Shown: one piece after another, positions 41,226 through 48,840 of the stretch
How positions within the stretch are numbered: position 1 is the first letter of the stretch
Layout: every line of letters begins with the position of its first letter
Source: Lachnospiraceae bacterium
GTDB taxonomy: Bacteria > Bacillota > Clostridia > Lachnospirales > Lachnospiraceae
Reading direction: 5' to 3'
Assembly (NCBI GenBank): GCA_029063085.1
Contig: JAIDOW010000026.1
Location: 79,180-143,179 of the forward strand
DNA length: 64,000 nucleotides
Notes under the pieces: generated by a model
Database searches by the model: none
Told to the model about the DNA's origin: nothing
The model's input: the letters and a program-made list of their open reading frames with translations, nothing else
Translations under genes and position numbers: made by a program

Positions 41226-42287
41226 ATGAAAAAAATTGTACTTACCGGCGGTGGGACTGCCGGACATGTAACTCCTAATATTGCACTTCTTCCAAGTCTT
41301 AAAGAGGCTGGTTTTGAAGTTCACTATATTGGATCCTATAACGGAATTGAAAAAAAATTGATTGAAGATATGAAGATTCCATATTATGGCATCTCCTCCG
41401 GTAAGCTTCGAAGATATTTTGATGTTAAAAACTTTTCAGATCCGTTCCGTGTCATCAAAGGCTTTGGAGAGGCAAACCGGATTCTCAAAAAAATCAAACC
41501 CGACGTAGTTTTCTCTAAAGGAGGGTTTGTTGCAGTACCTGTTGTAATGGCTGCAAAGAAAAATAAAATACCTGCCATTATTCATGAATCCGACATGACA
41601 CCAGGGCTTGCCAACAAGCTTTGTATCCCATCCGCAGCAAAAGTCTGCTGCAATTTTAGGGAAACCTTTGATTTACTTCCGGAAGGAAAAGCCGTTCTAA
41701 CCGGAACACCAATCAGAAAAGAATTATTCGAAGGAAATGCGGCAAAAGCCGCAGAGTTTTGTGGTTTAGAAGCCGGCAGACCAACCATTCTGATCATCGG
41801 AGGAAGCAGTGGCAGTGTTGTTATCAACAATATAGTACGGGAAAGCCTTAACGATATTTTGGCAAGATTCCAGGTGATTCATCTGTGTGGGAAAGGACAT
41901 TTAGACGAAACCCTAAAAGGAAAAAAAGGATATGTCCAGTTCGAATATATTTCCAAAGAATTAAGAGATTTATTTGCTTTAAGTGATCTGGTGATTTCCA
42001 GAGCCGGAGCCAATGCCATTTGTGAATTACTGGCACTTAAAAAACCAAACATTTTAATTCCCCTTTCTAAGGCCGCCAGCCGGGGAGACCAGATTTTAAA
42101 TGCCAAATCCTTCAAAAAGAACGGTTTCAGTTATGTAATCGAGGAAGAAGAATTAAGCTGTGCATCCCTACTGAACGCAATCCGCGATGTAGCAGCCCAC
42201 AAGGAACAATATGTAAAAGCAATGAAAGACAGCGAGATGTCTGATTCCATAGGAACAATCATGAAGCTGATCACTTCTTTATCATAG
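41226..42287 (+). CDS. murG: MurG: UDP-GlcNAc-undecaprenyl-PP-MurNAc-pentapeptide GlcNAc transferase
   Basis: Peripheral membrane glycosyltransferase (GT28) that turns lipid I into lipid II. The 353-residue length is normal. N-terminal G-loop: VLTGGGTAGHVTPNIAL at residue 4. Second G-loop: GTPIRKELFEG, then IIGGSSGSVVINN near 190. Acceptor and UDP-GlcNAc region: LVISRAGANAICELLALKKP near 255 and LIPLSKAASRGDQILNAKSF near 277. Unlike classical dcw clusters, no other division genes are adjacent. Ribosome binding site AAGGAG at 41213-41218. An intrinsic terminator follows. Confidence 0.96.
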   Translation: MKKIVLTGGGTAGHVTPNIALLPSLKEAGFEVHYIGSYNGIEKKLIEDMKIPYYGISSGKLRRYFDVKNFSDPFRVIKGFGEANRILKKIKPDVVFSKGGFVAVPVVMAAKKNKIPAIIHESDMTPGLANKLCIPSAAKVCCNFRETFDLLPEGKAVLTGTPIRKELFEGNAAKAAEFCGLEAGRPTILIIGGSSGSVVINNIVRESLNDILARFQVIHLCGKGHLDETLKGKKGYVQFEYISKELRDLFALSDLVISRAGANAICELLALKKPNILIPLSKAASRGDQILNAKSFKKNGFSYVIEEEELSCASLLNAIRDVAAHKEQYVKAMKDSEMSDSIGTIMKLITSLS

Positions 42288-42293
42288 TAAAAC

Positions 42294-42350
42294 AAAATGC
42301 ACAAATATATGCGGCATACATTCCATGTTTCCGTATATTTGTGCATTTTT
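42294..42350. terminator. Bidirectional terminator after murG
   Basis: AAAATGCACAAATATA (42294-42309) pairs with TATATTTGTGCATTTT (42334-42349), loop 24 bases, followed by T-rich sequence. It serves murG and the converging gene at 42357-42869. Confidence 0.88.
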
Positions 42351-42356
42351 ATTATC

Positions 42357-42869
42357 TTATTGTTTTACTTCTACTCCATATAACTGGCTGATGATTATTT
42401 TCTTGAGTAAATCATTCGTATCTTTGGTGGTTGCCGTATTTTCTACTGCAATCTTTGTACCGTCTACATATGGTATAATCTCTACATTATTACCCGATAT
42501 CTTAAACTCAAATTTAATTGCACAGCTTGTATAGAGCATATCATTATAACCCTCAACATCTTTGATGTTAATTGTTGCACCATTTCCCCGGTATATAACA
42601 TATTCTACTCCGGGTTCCTCTTCCCTTGTCTCATATACCCAGCAGGACATTCCTGTAGACTTCTCTAAAATGTCCTTATAGTTCGCATTTACATCCTGAT
42701 TATTCAATGTCTGAATCTGTGTAATCCTCGTCTTTGCCTGACTGTTTACAATCGGCTGCACAAATGACTTTACAAAATCATGCGGATACTCCGGAAGTAT
42801 TAAGTAAATACCAAAACATACTGCTCCCAAAATTACAATCCACATTAGAACCTTTAAAACTTGTTTCAT
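42357..42869 (-). CDS. Single-pass membrane protein, 170 aa
   Basis: Unknown protein with one N-terminal helix (VLKVLMWIVILGAVCFGIYL) and an extracytoplasmic domain of about 140 residues. The outer domain is a mixed alpha/beta fold with two Cys (GMSCWVYETREE; YTSCAIKFEF) that could form a disulfide, unusual in an anaerobe. AGGAGG precedes ATG 42869. It is transcribed in the same direction as the HD gene at 42929, 59 bases downstream of it, so the two may form an operon. No family recognised. Confidence 0.7.
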   Translation of the reverse strand: MKQVLKVLMWIVILGAVCFGIYLILPEYPHDFVKSFVQPIVNSQAKTRITQIQTLNNQDVNANYKDILEKSTGMSCWVYETREEEPGVEYVIYRGNGATINIKDVEGYNDMLYTSCAIKFEFKISGNNVEIIPYVDGTKIAVENTATTKDTNDLLKKIIISQLYGVEVKQ

Positions 42870-42928
42870 AACTTAAATCCTCCTAATTATAATACTTATT
42901 AAAGCTACCTTATCTATCTTAAAGATAA

Positions 42929-43519
42929 TTAAAATAACTCCTTTTCCAGCTGGAACAAGAAATCTTCTAAGAGCTTCATCCGCCTGTCATATTCAAGACG
43001 TGCTGCCTCTGTCTTACAGCGACGGATCTTTGGTTTATTACCCTTAAAATAATTCTTAATCCGATAGTAAGCCTTCTTATAATTGGCCTCATCCTCACAG
43101 GCAGTCGCCATGGAATCCCAAAGGACACTGACAGCTCCTACCTCATCTAATAAATCCGCATCCATAACAACCTGACACTCCAAAGACAGTTCATCCTCGG
43201 TATCCTTGTCATCATGAATCCGTATGATCTCACCTATACGCCCGATTTTCTCAGGCTCCACCCCAATACTATCCAAATACTCTACTGCTATCTCGGCACC
43301 GACTTCTCCATGCTCTTTCCCTTCCTGCCAGCCTACATCATGTAATAAAGCCGCAAGGGCAATCACATCAAGATCTCCTCCAACTTTTGCCTGTAGCTTG
43401 ATCGCCCATCGGTACACCCGCATTGTATGCTCAAATCGGTCTCGAAATGGATAATTGGGCGGTCTGCCATTATCTGCAATTTGCTGTTTTACAAATTCAA
43501 TCACATTTGCATAATTCAT
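42929..43519 (-). CDS. HD-domain phosphohydrolase
   Basis: A 196-residue cytosolic HD hydrolase. The start at 43519 (MNYANVIEF) has GGGAG eight bases before; the frame from 43597 has no good start site. Metal-binding motifs: FRDRFEHTMRVYRW (first His), LAALLHDVGWQEGKEH (HD), IIRIHDDKD and VVMDADLLDEVG (final Asp). This pattern is that of the small HD families acting on nucleotides or phosphoesters; the substrate is unknown. It lies directly after the SRP RNA gene on the same strand. Confidence 0.85.
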   Translation of the reverse strand: MNYANVIEFVKQQIADNGRPPNYPFRDRFEHTMRVYRWAIKLQAKVGGDLDVIALAALLHDVGWQEGKEHGEVGAEIAVEYLDSIGVEPEKIGRIGEIIRIHDDKDTEDELSLECQVVMDADLLDEVGAVSVLWDSMATACEDEANYKKAYYRIKNYFKGNKPKIRRCKTEAARLEYDRRMKLLEDFLFQLEKELF

Positions 43520-43647
43520 GCTACCCGCTCCCATTCCTAGTAATTCAAGAGAATAATCTTCTTTATTGTAGCATTTTTTAAAAAAATATTCCACCAATAA
43601 TTAAAAAAAATCATACAAATAGATTTATATGATTTTACTAAACATTA

Positions 43648-43914
43648 ATCCATGCAACCTGCTTTGTGAATCACCTATGATCAGTTACCATAGCAGTTAA
43701 CTCAGTCCAGGCACCCTTGCGGCACATGAAAGCTCCTACTTAGTGCTGCTTCGTTCCCGACCTGACACGGTTCATAGGTTTCCATTGCGCAAGACCCATA
43801 CGTCAACGCCACTTACTATGACCAGCACCATGGGCAAAACCCGAGGCAGGTCAACACCCCTGCTATAGCGGATTGCAGGTACAGGGTACCGCTAACACCC
43901 CGGCTGCATGGAAA
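43648..43914 (-). ncRNA. ffs: Signal recognition particle RNA (large, Firmicute type)
   Basis: The universally conserved SRP helix 8 core is seen on the minus strand: GTCAGGTCGGGAACGAAGCA, with the GGAA-type tetraloop region and asymmetric loop. The 5' end (near 43912) carries the Alu-domain GCCGGGGTGTTAGCGG pattern. The ends pair: ATGCAGCC at 43902-43909 with GGTTGCAT at 43652-43659. The total of about 265 bases matches the 6S-like SRP RNA of Bacilli and Clostridia, which bears an Alu domain, rather than the 114-base form. It is next to tadA, a common neighbour in this group. Exact ends are estimates. Confidence 0.95.
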
Positions 43915-43920
43915 GATTAA

Positions 43921-43948
43921 ACTATAATAAAAGTCATCGCTTTGTAAA
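43921..43948 (-). promoter_or_regulatory. Promoter of the SRP RNA gene
   Basis: On the minus strand TTTACA (43943-43948) and TATAGT (43921-43926), 16 bp apart, placing the start of transcription near 43914, where the paired 5' end of the RNA begins. Confidence 0.6.
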
Positions 43949-44060
43949 AATACCTGTTAAAAACTCAAAAATACTAAAAAGTGCGACAACATATTAGTAT
44001 ACAAGAGTTTGTCATTTCTGTCAACCTGTCTGCCAGCAATCTTTTGCCACATTTCATACA

Positions 44061-44537
44061 CTAAGACATAGAAATTAACTTCTTCCTCTCCCTGAGGGAT
44101 TTAAAAAAATCCGACAGCATGGCAGAACATTCCTGCTCCATAACTCCCTTTTCAAATTCCACCTGATGATTAAATGCTTCTACCTGAAACAAATTCAATA
44201 TGGAACCGGCACATCCTGCTTTTTTATTCATGGCTCCCACAACTACTCTGGGAATCCTTGCCTGTATAATAGCACCCGCACACATCTGGCAGGGCTCTAA
44301 CGTAATATACATCGTACACTCCTCTAAACGCCAGTCTCCCAGACGTCTGGAAGCTTTTTCAATTGCCAGCAGCTCCGCATGGGCAAGGGTTGTTTTCCTT
44401 GCATTACGCTTATTATACCCCCTCGCAATAATCTTATCATCTTTTACAATCACACATCCAATTGGCACATCTCCTGCCAACGCTGCTTTTTTCGCCTGTT
44501 TTATTGCTTCCTTCATATATTTTTCATCATTTGCCAT
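44061..44537 (-). CDS. tadA: tRNA-specific adenosine deaminase
   Basis: Converts A34 to inosine in the anticodon of tRNA-Arg(ACG). The start at 44537 (MANDEKYMKEAIKQA) has GGGAGAG before it; the longer frame from 44621 runs through an inverted repeat. The 158-residue length is usual. The zinc and catalytic motifs are TLAHAELLAIEKAS (HAE, near residue 53) and ITLEPCQMCAGAIIQARIPR (PCxxC, near 83). The substrate-specific VVVGAMNKKAGCAGS segment supports TadA rather than cytidine or guanine deaminase. It is on the same strand as ffs, which starts about 145 bases downstream. Confidence 0.95.
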   Translation of the reverse strand: MANDEKYMKEAIKQAKKAALAGDVPIGCVIVKDDKIIARGYNKRNARKTTLAHAELLAIEKASRRLGDWRLEECTMYITLEPCQMCAGAIIQARIPRVVVGAMNKKAGCAGSILNLFQVEAFNHQVEFEKGVMEQECSAMLSDFFKSLRERKKLISMS

Positions 44538-44568
44538 TGTATCTCTCCCATAAAGTATACTATAATGA

Positions 44569-44602
44569 AGAAAAATCACTTGCTTGCAAGGGTGATTTTT
44601 CT
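44569..44602. repeat. Inverted repeat upstream of tadA
   Basis: AGAAAAATCAC (44569-44579) is complementary to GTGATTTTTCT (44592-44602) with a 12-base centre that is itself self-complementary (TTGCTTGCAA). It lies just upstream of the tadA start region and beside the 64-bp tandem repeats. Confidence 0.6.
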
Positions 44603-44626
44603 GAATGCTGATCATGGGCAACGCTC

Positions 44627-44760
44627 ATGATATAATGAATTGTGCTGATGCACAAGCAGGTCATCAATTTTCTCCGAAAATTGGTGACATATGATATAAT
44701 GAATTGTGCTGATGCACAAGCAGGTCATCAATTTTCTTCGAAAATTGGTGACATATGATA
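44627..44760 (+). repeat. Two tandem 64-bp units plus the start of a third
   Basis: Unit 1 at 44627-44690 and unit 2 at 44691-44754 differ at one base (CTCC against CTTC in the hairpin loop); ATGATA at 44755-44760 begins a third. Each unit contains TATAAT, the hairpin TTGTGC-TGAT-GCACAA, and a second hairpin made by GTCATCAATTTTC and GAAAATTGGTGAC (one G-T pair). It lies in the divergent region between tadA and the GNAT gene. No protein frame runs through both. Confidence 0.85.
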
Positions 44761-44799
44761 AGGTAAGTTTAAATCGTTATAATTAAGGAGTTTTAAATC

Positions 44800-45351
44800 A
44801 TGTCCTTTACACTTACTACCAACCGTCTTATTTTACAGGTTGAAGACAGTTCCAAAGCCGATAAAGTGCTTGCTTTTTATACTCGCAACAAAACCCTTTT
44901 CGAGCATTTTGAACCCACCAGACCAAAAAACTTCTATACGCTTCCATACCAGACTGCCAGTATGAACTGTGAATATAGTGAAATTATAAAAGGGAAAACC
45001 CTTCGTTATTACATTTATCTTAAATCACAGCCGGATACCATAATAGGGTCGGTAAACTTTTCCCATATTATGCACGGACCTTTTTCCAAAACCTCAATCG
45101 GGTATAAGCTGGATGCCTCCTGTCATGGCAACGGCTATGCATTAGAAGCCTGTCAGGCGGCAATTGCCGTTATTTTTTCCAATTATAAAATCCACCGTAT
45201 AGAAGCAAGGGTTTCTCCGGAAAATACACCCTCCATACGTCTGTTGGAACGCCTTGGATTTTTCTATGAAGGCATCGAATATCAAAGCGTGGAAGTGAAT
45301 GGTGTTTTTAGGGATCATTGCAGATACGGACTGATTTCTACGATCCAGTAG
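44800..45351 (+). CDS. GNAT-family N-acetyltransferase (RimJ/RimL type)
   Basis: A 183-residue acetyltransferase. It starts with the RimJ/RimL pattern FTLTTNRLILQVEDSSKADK, has KTSIGYKLDASCHGNGYALE (acetyl-CoA loop near residue 105) and ends HRIEARVSPENTPSIRLLERLG with FFYEGIEYQS. Members acetylate protein N-termini, spermidine or antibiotics; the target cannot be read from the sequence. Ribosome binding site AAGGAG at 44785-44790 and start 44800. The upstream region has the 64-bp repeats and TATAAT at 44778-44783. Its 3' end overlaps the 3' end of the converging DUF6128-like gene by 37 bases. Confidence 0.9.
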   Translation: MSFTLTTNRLILQVEDSSKADKVLAFYTRNKTLFEHFEPTRPKNFYTLPYQTASMNCEYSEIIKGKTLRYYIYLKSQPDTIIGSVNFSHIMHGPFSKTSIGYKLDASCHGNGYALEACQAAIAVIFSNYKIHRIEARVSPENTPSIRLLERLGFFYEGIEYQSVEVNGVFRDHCRYGLISTIQ

Positions 45352-46523
45352 CCAAATTCACCTGTTTTAACTCCTGTTTTCTTTACCGGAATGAACTGGT
45401 CAAAACCAAACATATTCGCAAGGTATTTTTCCCGATTGGAATAAACTCCCGGAACCCCGATAATGGAATGCTCTGAACCGTCATCAAACCGCATTTTTCC
45501 AAGGAGTAGATACTGATAGGTATAAAAGCCATGAGTCAGAAAACTGTTTACCCCCAGTTTCCAGTTCCGCATATCCAGTTTTCCGATATCCTTCGGATGA
45601 ATCCTTACACAGTCAAACAGCTCTGTTGCTCCATACATAGGGAGCTTTGGATATTCCTGTATCATTTTTTCAAATACATCCACCTGTTCCTGTCGCTCCA
45701 AATGCTTCTTATGATATGGGCATTCTTCACACTTTTCAAAAACATCTTTCTCATTCCCGCTCCGGACAGTATTATTCTTTAAATCAGAATCCTGTTCCCC
45801 AAATAAACTATCCACAATCGTTTTCATATTATCTGCGGTTTCGTTCTGGGGTGAAAGTTCTACAGCTGCTTCAATATTGCACTCCTCTTCCCTCTTTCTT
45901 TGTTCATTTTCTTTTCCCGTCTCCTGCTGCCCCGCTTCCCTTTGCTGCTTTTCTTCCGGTAAATCCTCTAACTGCTCCCGGAACCATTCTGTCTCCTCCC
46001 GGTTCTGCTCTGCGGAAATCTCTGATAAAATATCCTGTTTTGCAGCAATCTCCGTCGGAGTCTTTTCCTCGGCAACAGGCTTCTTGGGTATCTCCTCTCT
46101 TACGGTATTACTTTTGTCTTCCTGCCTCCTCTCCTTTTTTACTAAAGCATAATCCCTTCTGTCCCTGTCTTTAAAATCCCCGATGTAATAATGGGAATCA
46201 TTGTAAACCACTGCAACTCCGTCAAAAGTATATAAATCCCTTCCTGTATCAAATATCTGCTGCCAGTCCGTCCGGTTCTGATAAGTCAGGATACCGTTTT
46301 TACTCTCTATTTCATCTACTTTGATCGCTGCTAAATGATCCCCTGCCTCATGATAAAAATAGAGCGAAGCTTCTTTAAACGGCAATCCGGAAGGCTCCTG
46401 AATATTAATAATAATCTTCACTTTATCTCCACGTATCTCCAGTTTCAGAAATCCCGCTGTTGATCCGACATTTCCGTTGTGATATTGGTAAAAATATGTA
46501 ATTTTTCTCTTATAATTCTGCAC
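45315..46523 (-). CDS. DUF6128-like protein, 402 aa
   Basis: A cytosolic protein of unknown function. The GTG at 46523 is preferred as start since AGGAG lies eight bases before; the frame upstream to 46532 overlaps that signal. The N-terminal third is beta-rich (ITYFYQYHNGNVGSTAGFLK), similar to domains seen in sporulation-coat-type or signalling proteins. The middle (residues 130-260) is disordered and Glu/Lys-rich, with a CEECPYHKKH metal-like motif at its end. The C-terminal 120 residues (KLPMYGATELFDCVRIHPKD, WKLGVNSFLTHGFYTYQYLL, IIGVPGVYSNREKYLANMFG) resemble the family I recall as DUF6128, found in Lachnospiraceae. Confidence 0.75.
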   Translation of the reverse strand: MQNYKRKITYFYQYHNGNVGSTAGFLKLEIRGDKVKIIINIQEPSGLPFKEASLYFYHEAGDHLAAIKVDEIESKNGILTYQNRTDWQQIFDTGRDLYTFDGVAVVYNDSHYYIGDFKDRDRRDYALVKKERRQEDKSNTVREEIPKKPVAEEKTPTEIAAKQDILSEISAEQNREETEWFREQLEDLPEEKQQREAGQQETGKENEQRKREEECNIEAAVELSPQNETADNMKTIVDSLFGEQDSDLKNNTVRSGNEKDVFEKCEECPYHKKHLERQEQVDVFEKMIQEYPKLPMYGATELFDCVRIHPKDIGKLDMRNWKLGVNSFLTHGFYTYQYLLLGKMRFDDGSEHSIIGVPGVYSNREKYLANMFGFDQFIPVKKTGVKTGEFGYWIVEISPYLQ

Positions 46524-46672
46524 TTGTCCCACTCCTTTTTGAATACATTTTATGCAGGAGCAGGAAATTTTATGACTGAATGTTCCATACTGATATTAAA
46601 AATTAATAAATTTTTCCAGGCAGCGTTACAGAATTTAATGCCCTACCGTTTGTAACAGGAGGATGCCAATTT

Positions 46673-47527
46673 TTAAGAAAGGATATCACTGAGCTGTGCA
46701 AACTGTGTCAGTGTCAGCGCTTCGCCCCGGACGGTCGGTGAAAGCTCCATCTGCTCTAAAGCAGACACCACCTGTTCTTTTGTAACACCAATTCCGCCAT
46801 TTACGATACTGTTTTGCAGCGTCTTTCTTCTCTGGTTAAAAGATGCCCGAATCAAGGCAAACAAAAGTGTCTCATCCTTTACCTGCACAGGCGGTTTTTC
46901 CCATTTCGTAAGGCGGATTACCGCAGATCCTACACTGGGTCTTGGAATAAAACAATTTGGCGGTACATTTGCCACTATATACGGCTCAGCATAAAACTGT
47001 ACTGCAAGGGATAATGCCCCATACTCCTTACTTCCCGGACCAGCCTGCATCCGCCCTGCCACCTCTTTTTGCACCATAACCGTAATGCTGCAAAGAGGAA
47101 CATGGCTTTCGAACAAACCCATAATAATCGGTGTTGTAATATAGTACGGCAGATTTGCCACTACCTTAATTGGCTTTCCTGCATTTTTTTCTTCTACTAT
47201 GGCTGCAATATCCACCTTCAGAATATCCTCATTGATCAGCGTAACATTATCATAATCTTTAAGCGTTTCCTGTAAAATCGGTATCAGGGCTTTGTCAATC
47301 TCTACGGCAATCACTTCTCTGGCTGCTTCTGCCAGATATTGTGTCATGGTCCCGAAACCTGGACCAATTTCTAAAACCACATCCTCCTTTGTCACACCTG
47401 CCGATGCAATAATCTTGTCAAGGACATGACCGTCAATCAGGAAATTCTGTCCGAATTTCTTCTGAAATGCAAAATCATATTTTTTTATTGTTTCGATTGT
47501 AACCTGGGGATTGCTCAGCTTGTCCAT
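46673..47527 (-). CDS. rsmA: 16S rRNA (adenine1518/1519-N6)-dimethyltransferase
   Basis: KsgA/RsmA, which dimethylates two adjacent adenines near the 3' end of 16S rRNA in a late 30S assembly step. The 284-residue length is normal. SAM motif I reads VVLEIGPGFGTMTQYLAE near residue 50, the acidic motif VIAVEIDKALIP, motif IV VVANLPYYITTPIIMGLF near 122 (NLPY), and the C-terminal substrate domain ends NQRRKTLQNSI. The N-terminal KKFGQNFLID is diagnostic. Ribosome binding site AGAGAGG precedes ATG 47527. Single gene; no operon partner is apparent. Confidence 0.96.
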   Translation of the reverse strand: MDKLSNPQVTIETIKKYDFAFQKKFGQNFLIDGHVLDKIIASAGVTKEDVVLEIGPGFGTMTQYLAEAAREVIAVEIDKALIPILQETLKDYDNVTLINEDILKVDIAAIVEEKNAGKPIKVVANLPYYITTPIIMGLFESHVPLCSITVMVQKEVAGRMQAGPGSKEYGALSLAVQFYAEPYIVANVPPNCFIPRPSVGSAVIRLTKWEKPPVQVKDETLLFALIRASFNQRRKTLQNSIVNGGIGVTKEQVVSALEQMELSPTVRGEALTLTQFAQLSDILS

Positions 47528-47678
47528 GTTGTTTCCTCTCTAACCGGATAATTATTTTATAAATATTACCATAAAATAATGCCAGGGTCAAAAGTAGGTA
47601 GCAATGCGTGTTTTTCAAGCAGTTTGCCATCTACCGGCTTGCCCCAGTAAATGCCTGGCGTGAAGACCGATGCCTGCA

Positions 47679-48104
47679 TTATATCGGTACTTTTACATCA
47701 ATCTGATACATTTCCTTTATTAAATTCAAAGCATCATGAAAGCCCTGATTATATGCCAGTCTCCCGTATCGCGAAACCCGGCTGTTATATGCCGACAAAA
47801 TATTATCGATCACAACCCATTGTTCATGGCTCAATTTTAGATTTTCAATTTCTTTTTCCTGCCTGCGGGCTTCTATGATAAGCTTCTGATAGTCCCGGTC
47901 CTGTTTCAAAAACTCCTCAAGTGCACCGTTGATGCGCATATCAAACAGCATCTTCAACATAGACTCTTGTCCGAAATCTGCCCCTCTCTTTCCTTTTCTA
48001 TATTTTTTATACTCTGGCTTCCGGTCTTTAAACATCCGGCATCCAGCGAATGCCTTTTTCAAGCTGTGCATATATTTACCCCATTTCCATAATAGCGTTT
48101 TCAT
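47679..48104 (-). CDS. Hypothetical protein, 141 aa, in XRE-divergent pair
   Basis: Unknown, probably cytosolic. It begins with a basic stretch (KAFAGCRMFKDRKPEYKKYR), then long helices (FDMRINGALEEFLKQDRDYQ; RRQEKEIENLKLSHEQWVVI) and a conserved-looking end (SAYNSRVSRYGRLAYNQGFH, then DALNLIKEMYQI), which resembles the end of small clostridial proteins such as the DUF6809 family seen in mobile regions. Its ATG overlaps the stop of the upstream small gene (48101-48104), so they are translationally coupled and divergent from an XRE regulator. A toxin-antitoxin-like or phage-derived unit is possible. Confidence 0.6.
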   Translation of the reverse strand: MKTLLWKWGKYMHSLKKAFAGCRMFKDRKPEYKKYRKGKRGADFGQESMLKMLFDMRINGALEEFLKQDRDYQKLIIEARRQEKEIENLKLSHEQWVVIDNILSAYNSRVSRYGRLAYNQGFHDALNLIKEMYQIDVKVPI

Positions 48105-48289
48105 TTCTCTCCAAAAGCTTTACACTGCTCCGCTTTCGATAGAGCTTGGTTTTCACAATCTGCCGCTTCTTTATCCCGGAGAGCTGACAGATACACGATT
48201 GCTTGTGTCTTTTTTTCTTCGGAAAGAATAGTAAATATCTCAGAAATCTTCTTTCCCTCCTGAATATCTTTTTCTGTTAATATTGCCAT
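48101..48289 (-). CDS. Hypothetical small protein, 62 aa
   Basis: Start 48289 (MAILTEKDIQEGKKISEIFT) is chosen because GGGGTG lies five bases before; the longer frame from 48373 would cross the divergent control region. The product is a short helical protein (LSEEKKTQAIVYLSALRDKE) with one Cys and no hydrophobic segment. It overlaps the 141-residue gene downstream by four bases and is divergent from the XRE regulator at 48429. Small N-terminal partners like this are typical of XRE-regulated accessory pairs; no family is recognised. Confidence 0.6.
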   Translation of the reverse strand: MAILTEKDIQEGKKISEIFTILSEEKKTQAIVYLSALRDKEAADCENQALSKAEQCKAFGEK

Positions 48290-48305
48290 ATCTGCACCCC
48301 ATCCT

Positions 48306-48394
48306 TGTTGGTATATTTCTATTATATGCTGGTTAATCACTTCTGTCAATATGCTATTGATATTTACCAACATTTTTTATTGATTTAAGTTGGT
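48306..48394. promoter_or_regulatory. Candidate XRE operator sites in divergent region
   Basis: TGTTGGTA at 48306-48313 and its exact complement TACCAACA at 48365-48372 form a spaced inverted pair, and a further GTTGGT occurs at 48389-48394. They cover the likely promoters of both divergent transcripts. Confidence 0.35.
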
Positions 48395-48428
48395 CCATAT
48401 GCTATATTTGAGACAGGAGGAAGCACTT

Positions 48429-48776
48429 ATGAACAATAGAATAAAAAAGATAAGAAAAGAAGTAGGATTAACTCAACAAGCATTTGCTAATAGAATAGGA
48501 ATTGCAAGAGGAAATATATCTGCTTATGAAGTTGGTAAAAATGCTCCCAGCGATGCTGTTATTTCTCTGATATGCAGGGAATTTAACATAAATGAACAAT
48601 GGCTCCGGTTTGGTGATGGAGAAATGAAGCAAAATTCTGACATGGATTTTGAAAAAATATGTGCCGATATTGGCGTGCGTGACGAAAAAGCCAAAGAAGC
48701 GATAATGAAATACTATGAACTTTCAGAGGATGATAAAAAACTGTGGTGGCAGTTTATGGAACGGTTTATGCAATAA
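48429..48776 (+). CDS. XRE-family regulator, 115 aa
   Basis: Helix-turn-helix protein with a clear N-terminal domain (NRIKKIRKEVGLTQQAFANR, IGIARGNISAYEVGKNAPSD, EFNINEQWLRFGDGEM) and a C-terminal helical tail (EKAKEAIMKYYELSEDDKKL, ending WWQFMERFMQ). This architecture is that of phage- or toxin-associated repressors. Start 48429 has AGGAGG at 48416-48421; the longer frame from 48390 has no site. It is divergent from two coupled small genes and precedes the Rpn-family pair, so it probably controls the accessory patch at 47.7-48.8 kb. Confidence 0.87.
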   Translation: MNNRIKKIRKEVGLTQQAFANRIGIARGNISAYEVGKNAPSDAVISLICREFNINEQWLRFGDGEMKQNSDMDFEKICADIGVRDEKAKEAIMKYYELSEDDKKLWWQFMERFMQ

Positions 48777-48840
48777 TAGAAATTTTCACACAAATGCATT
48801 TACATTTTATCACACTTATGATATCTTAATTTTCATCGAA

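Noticed and set aside
44627..44760. Possible CRISPR array
   Set aside because: The units are joined end to end with no unique spacers and no cas genes are in the window.
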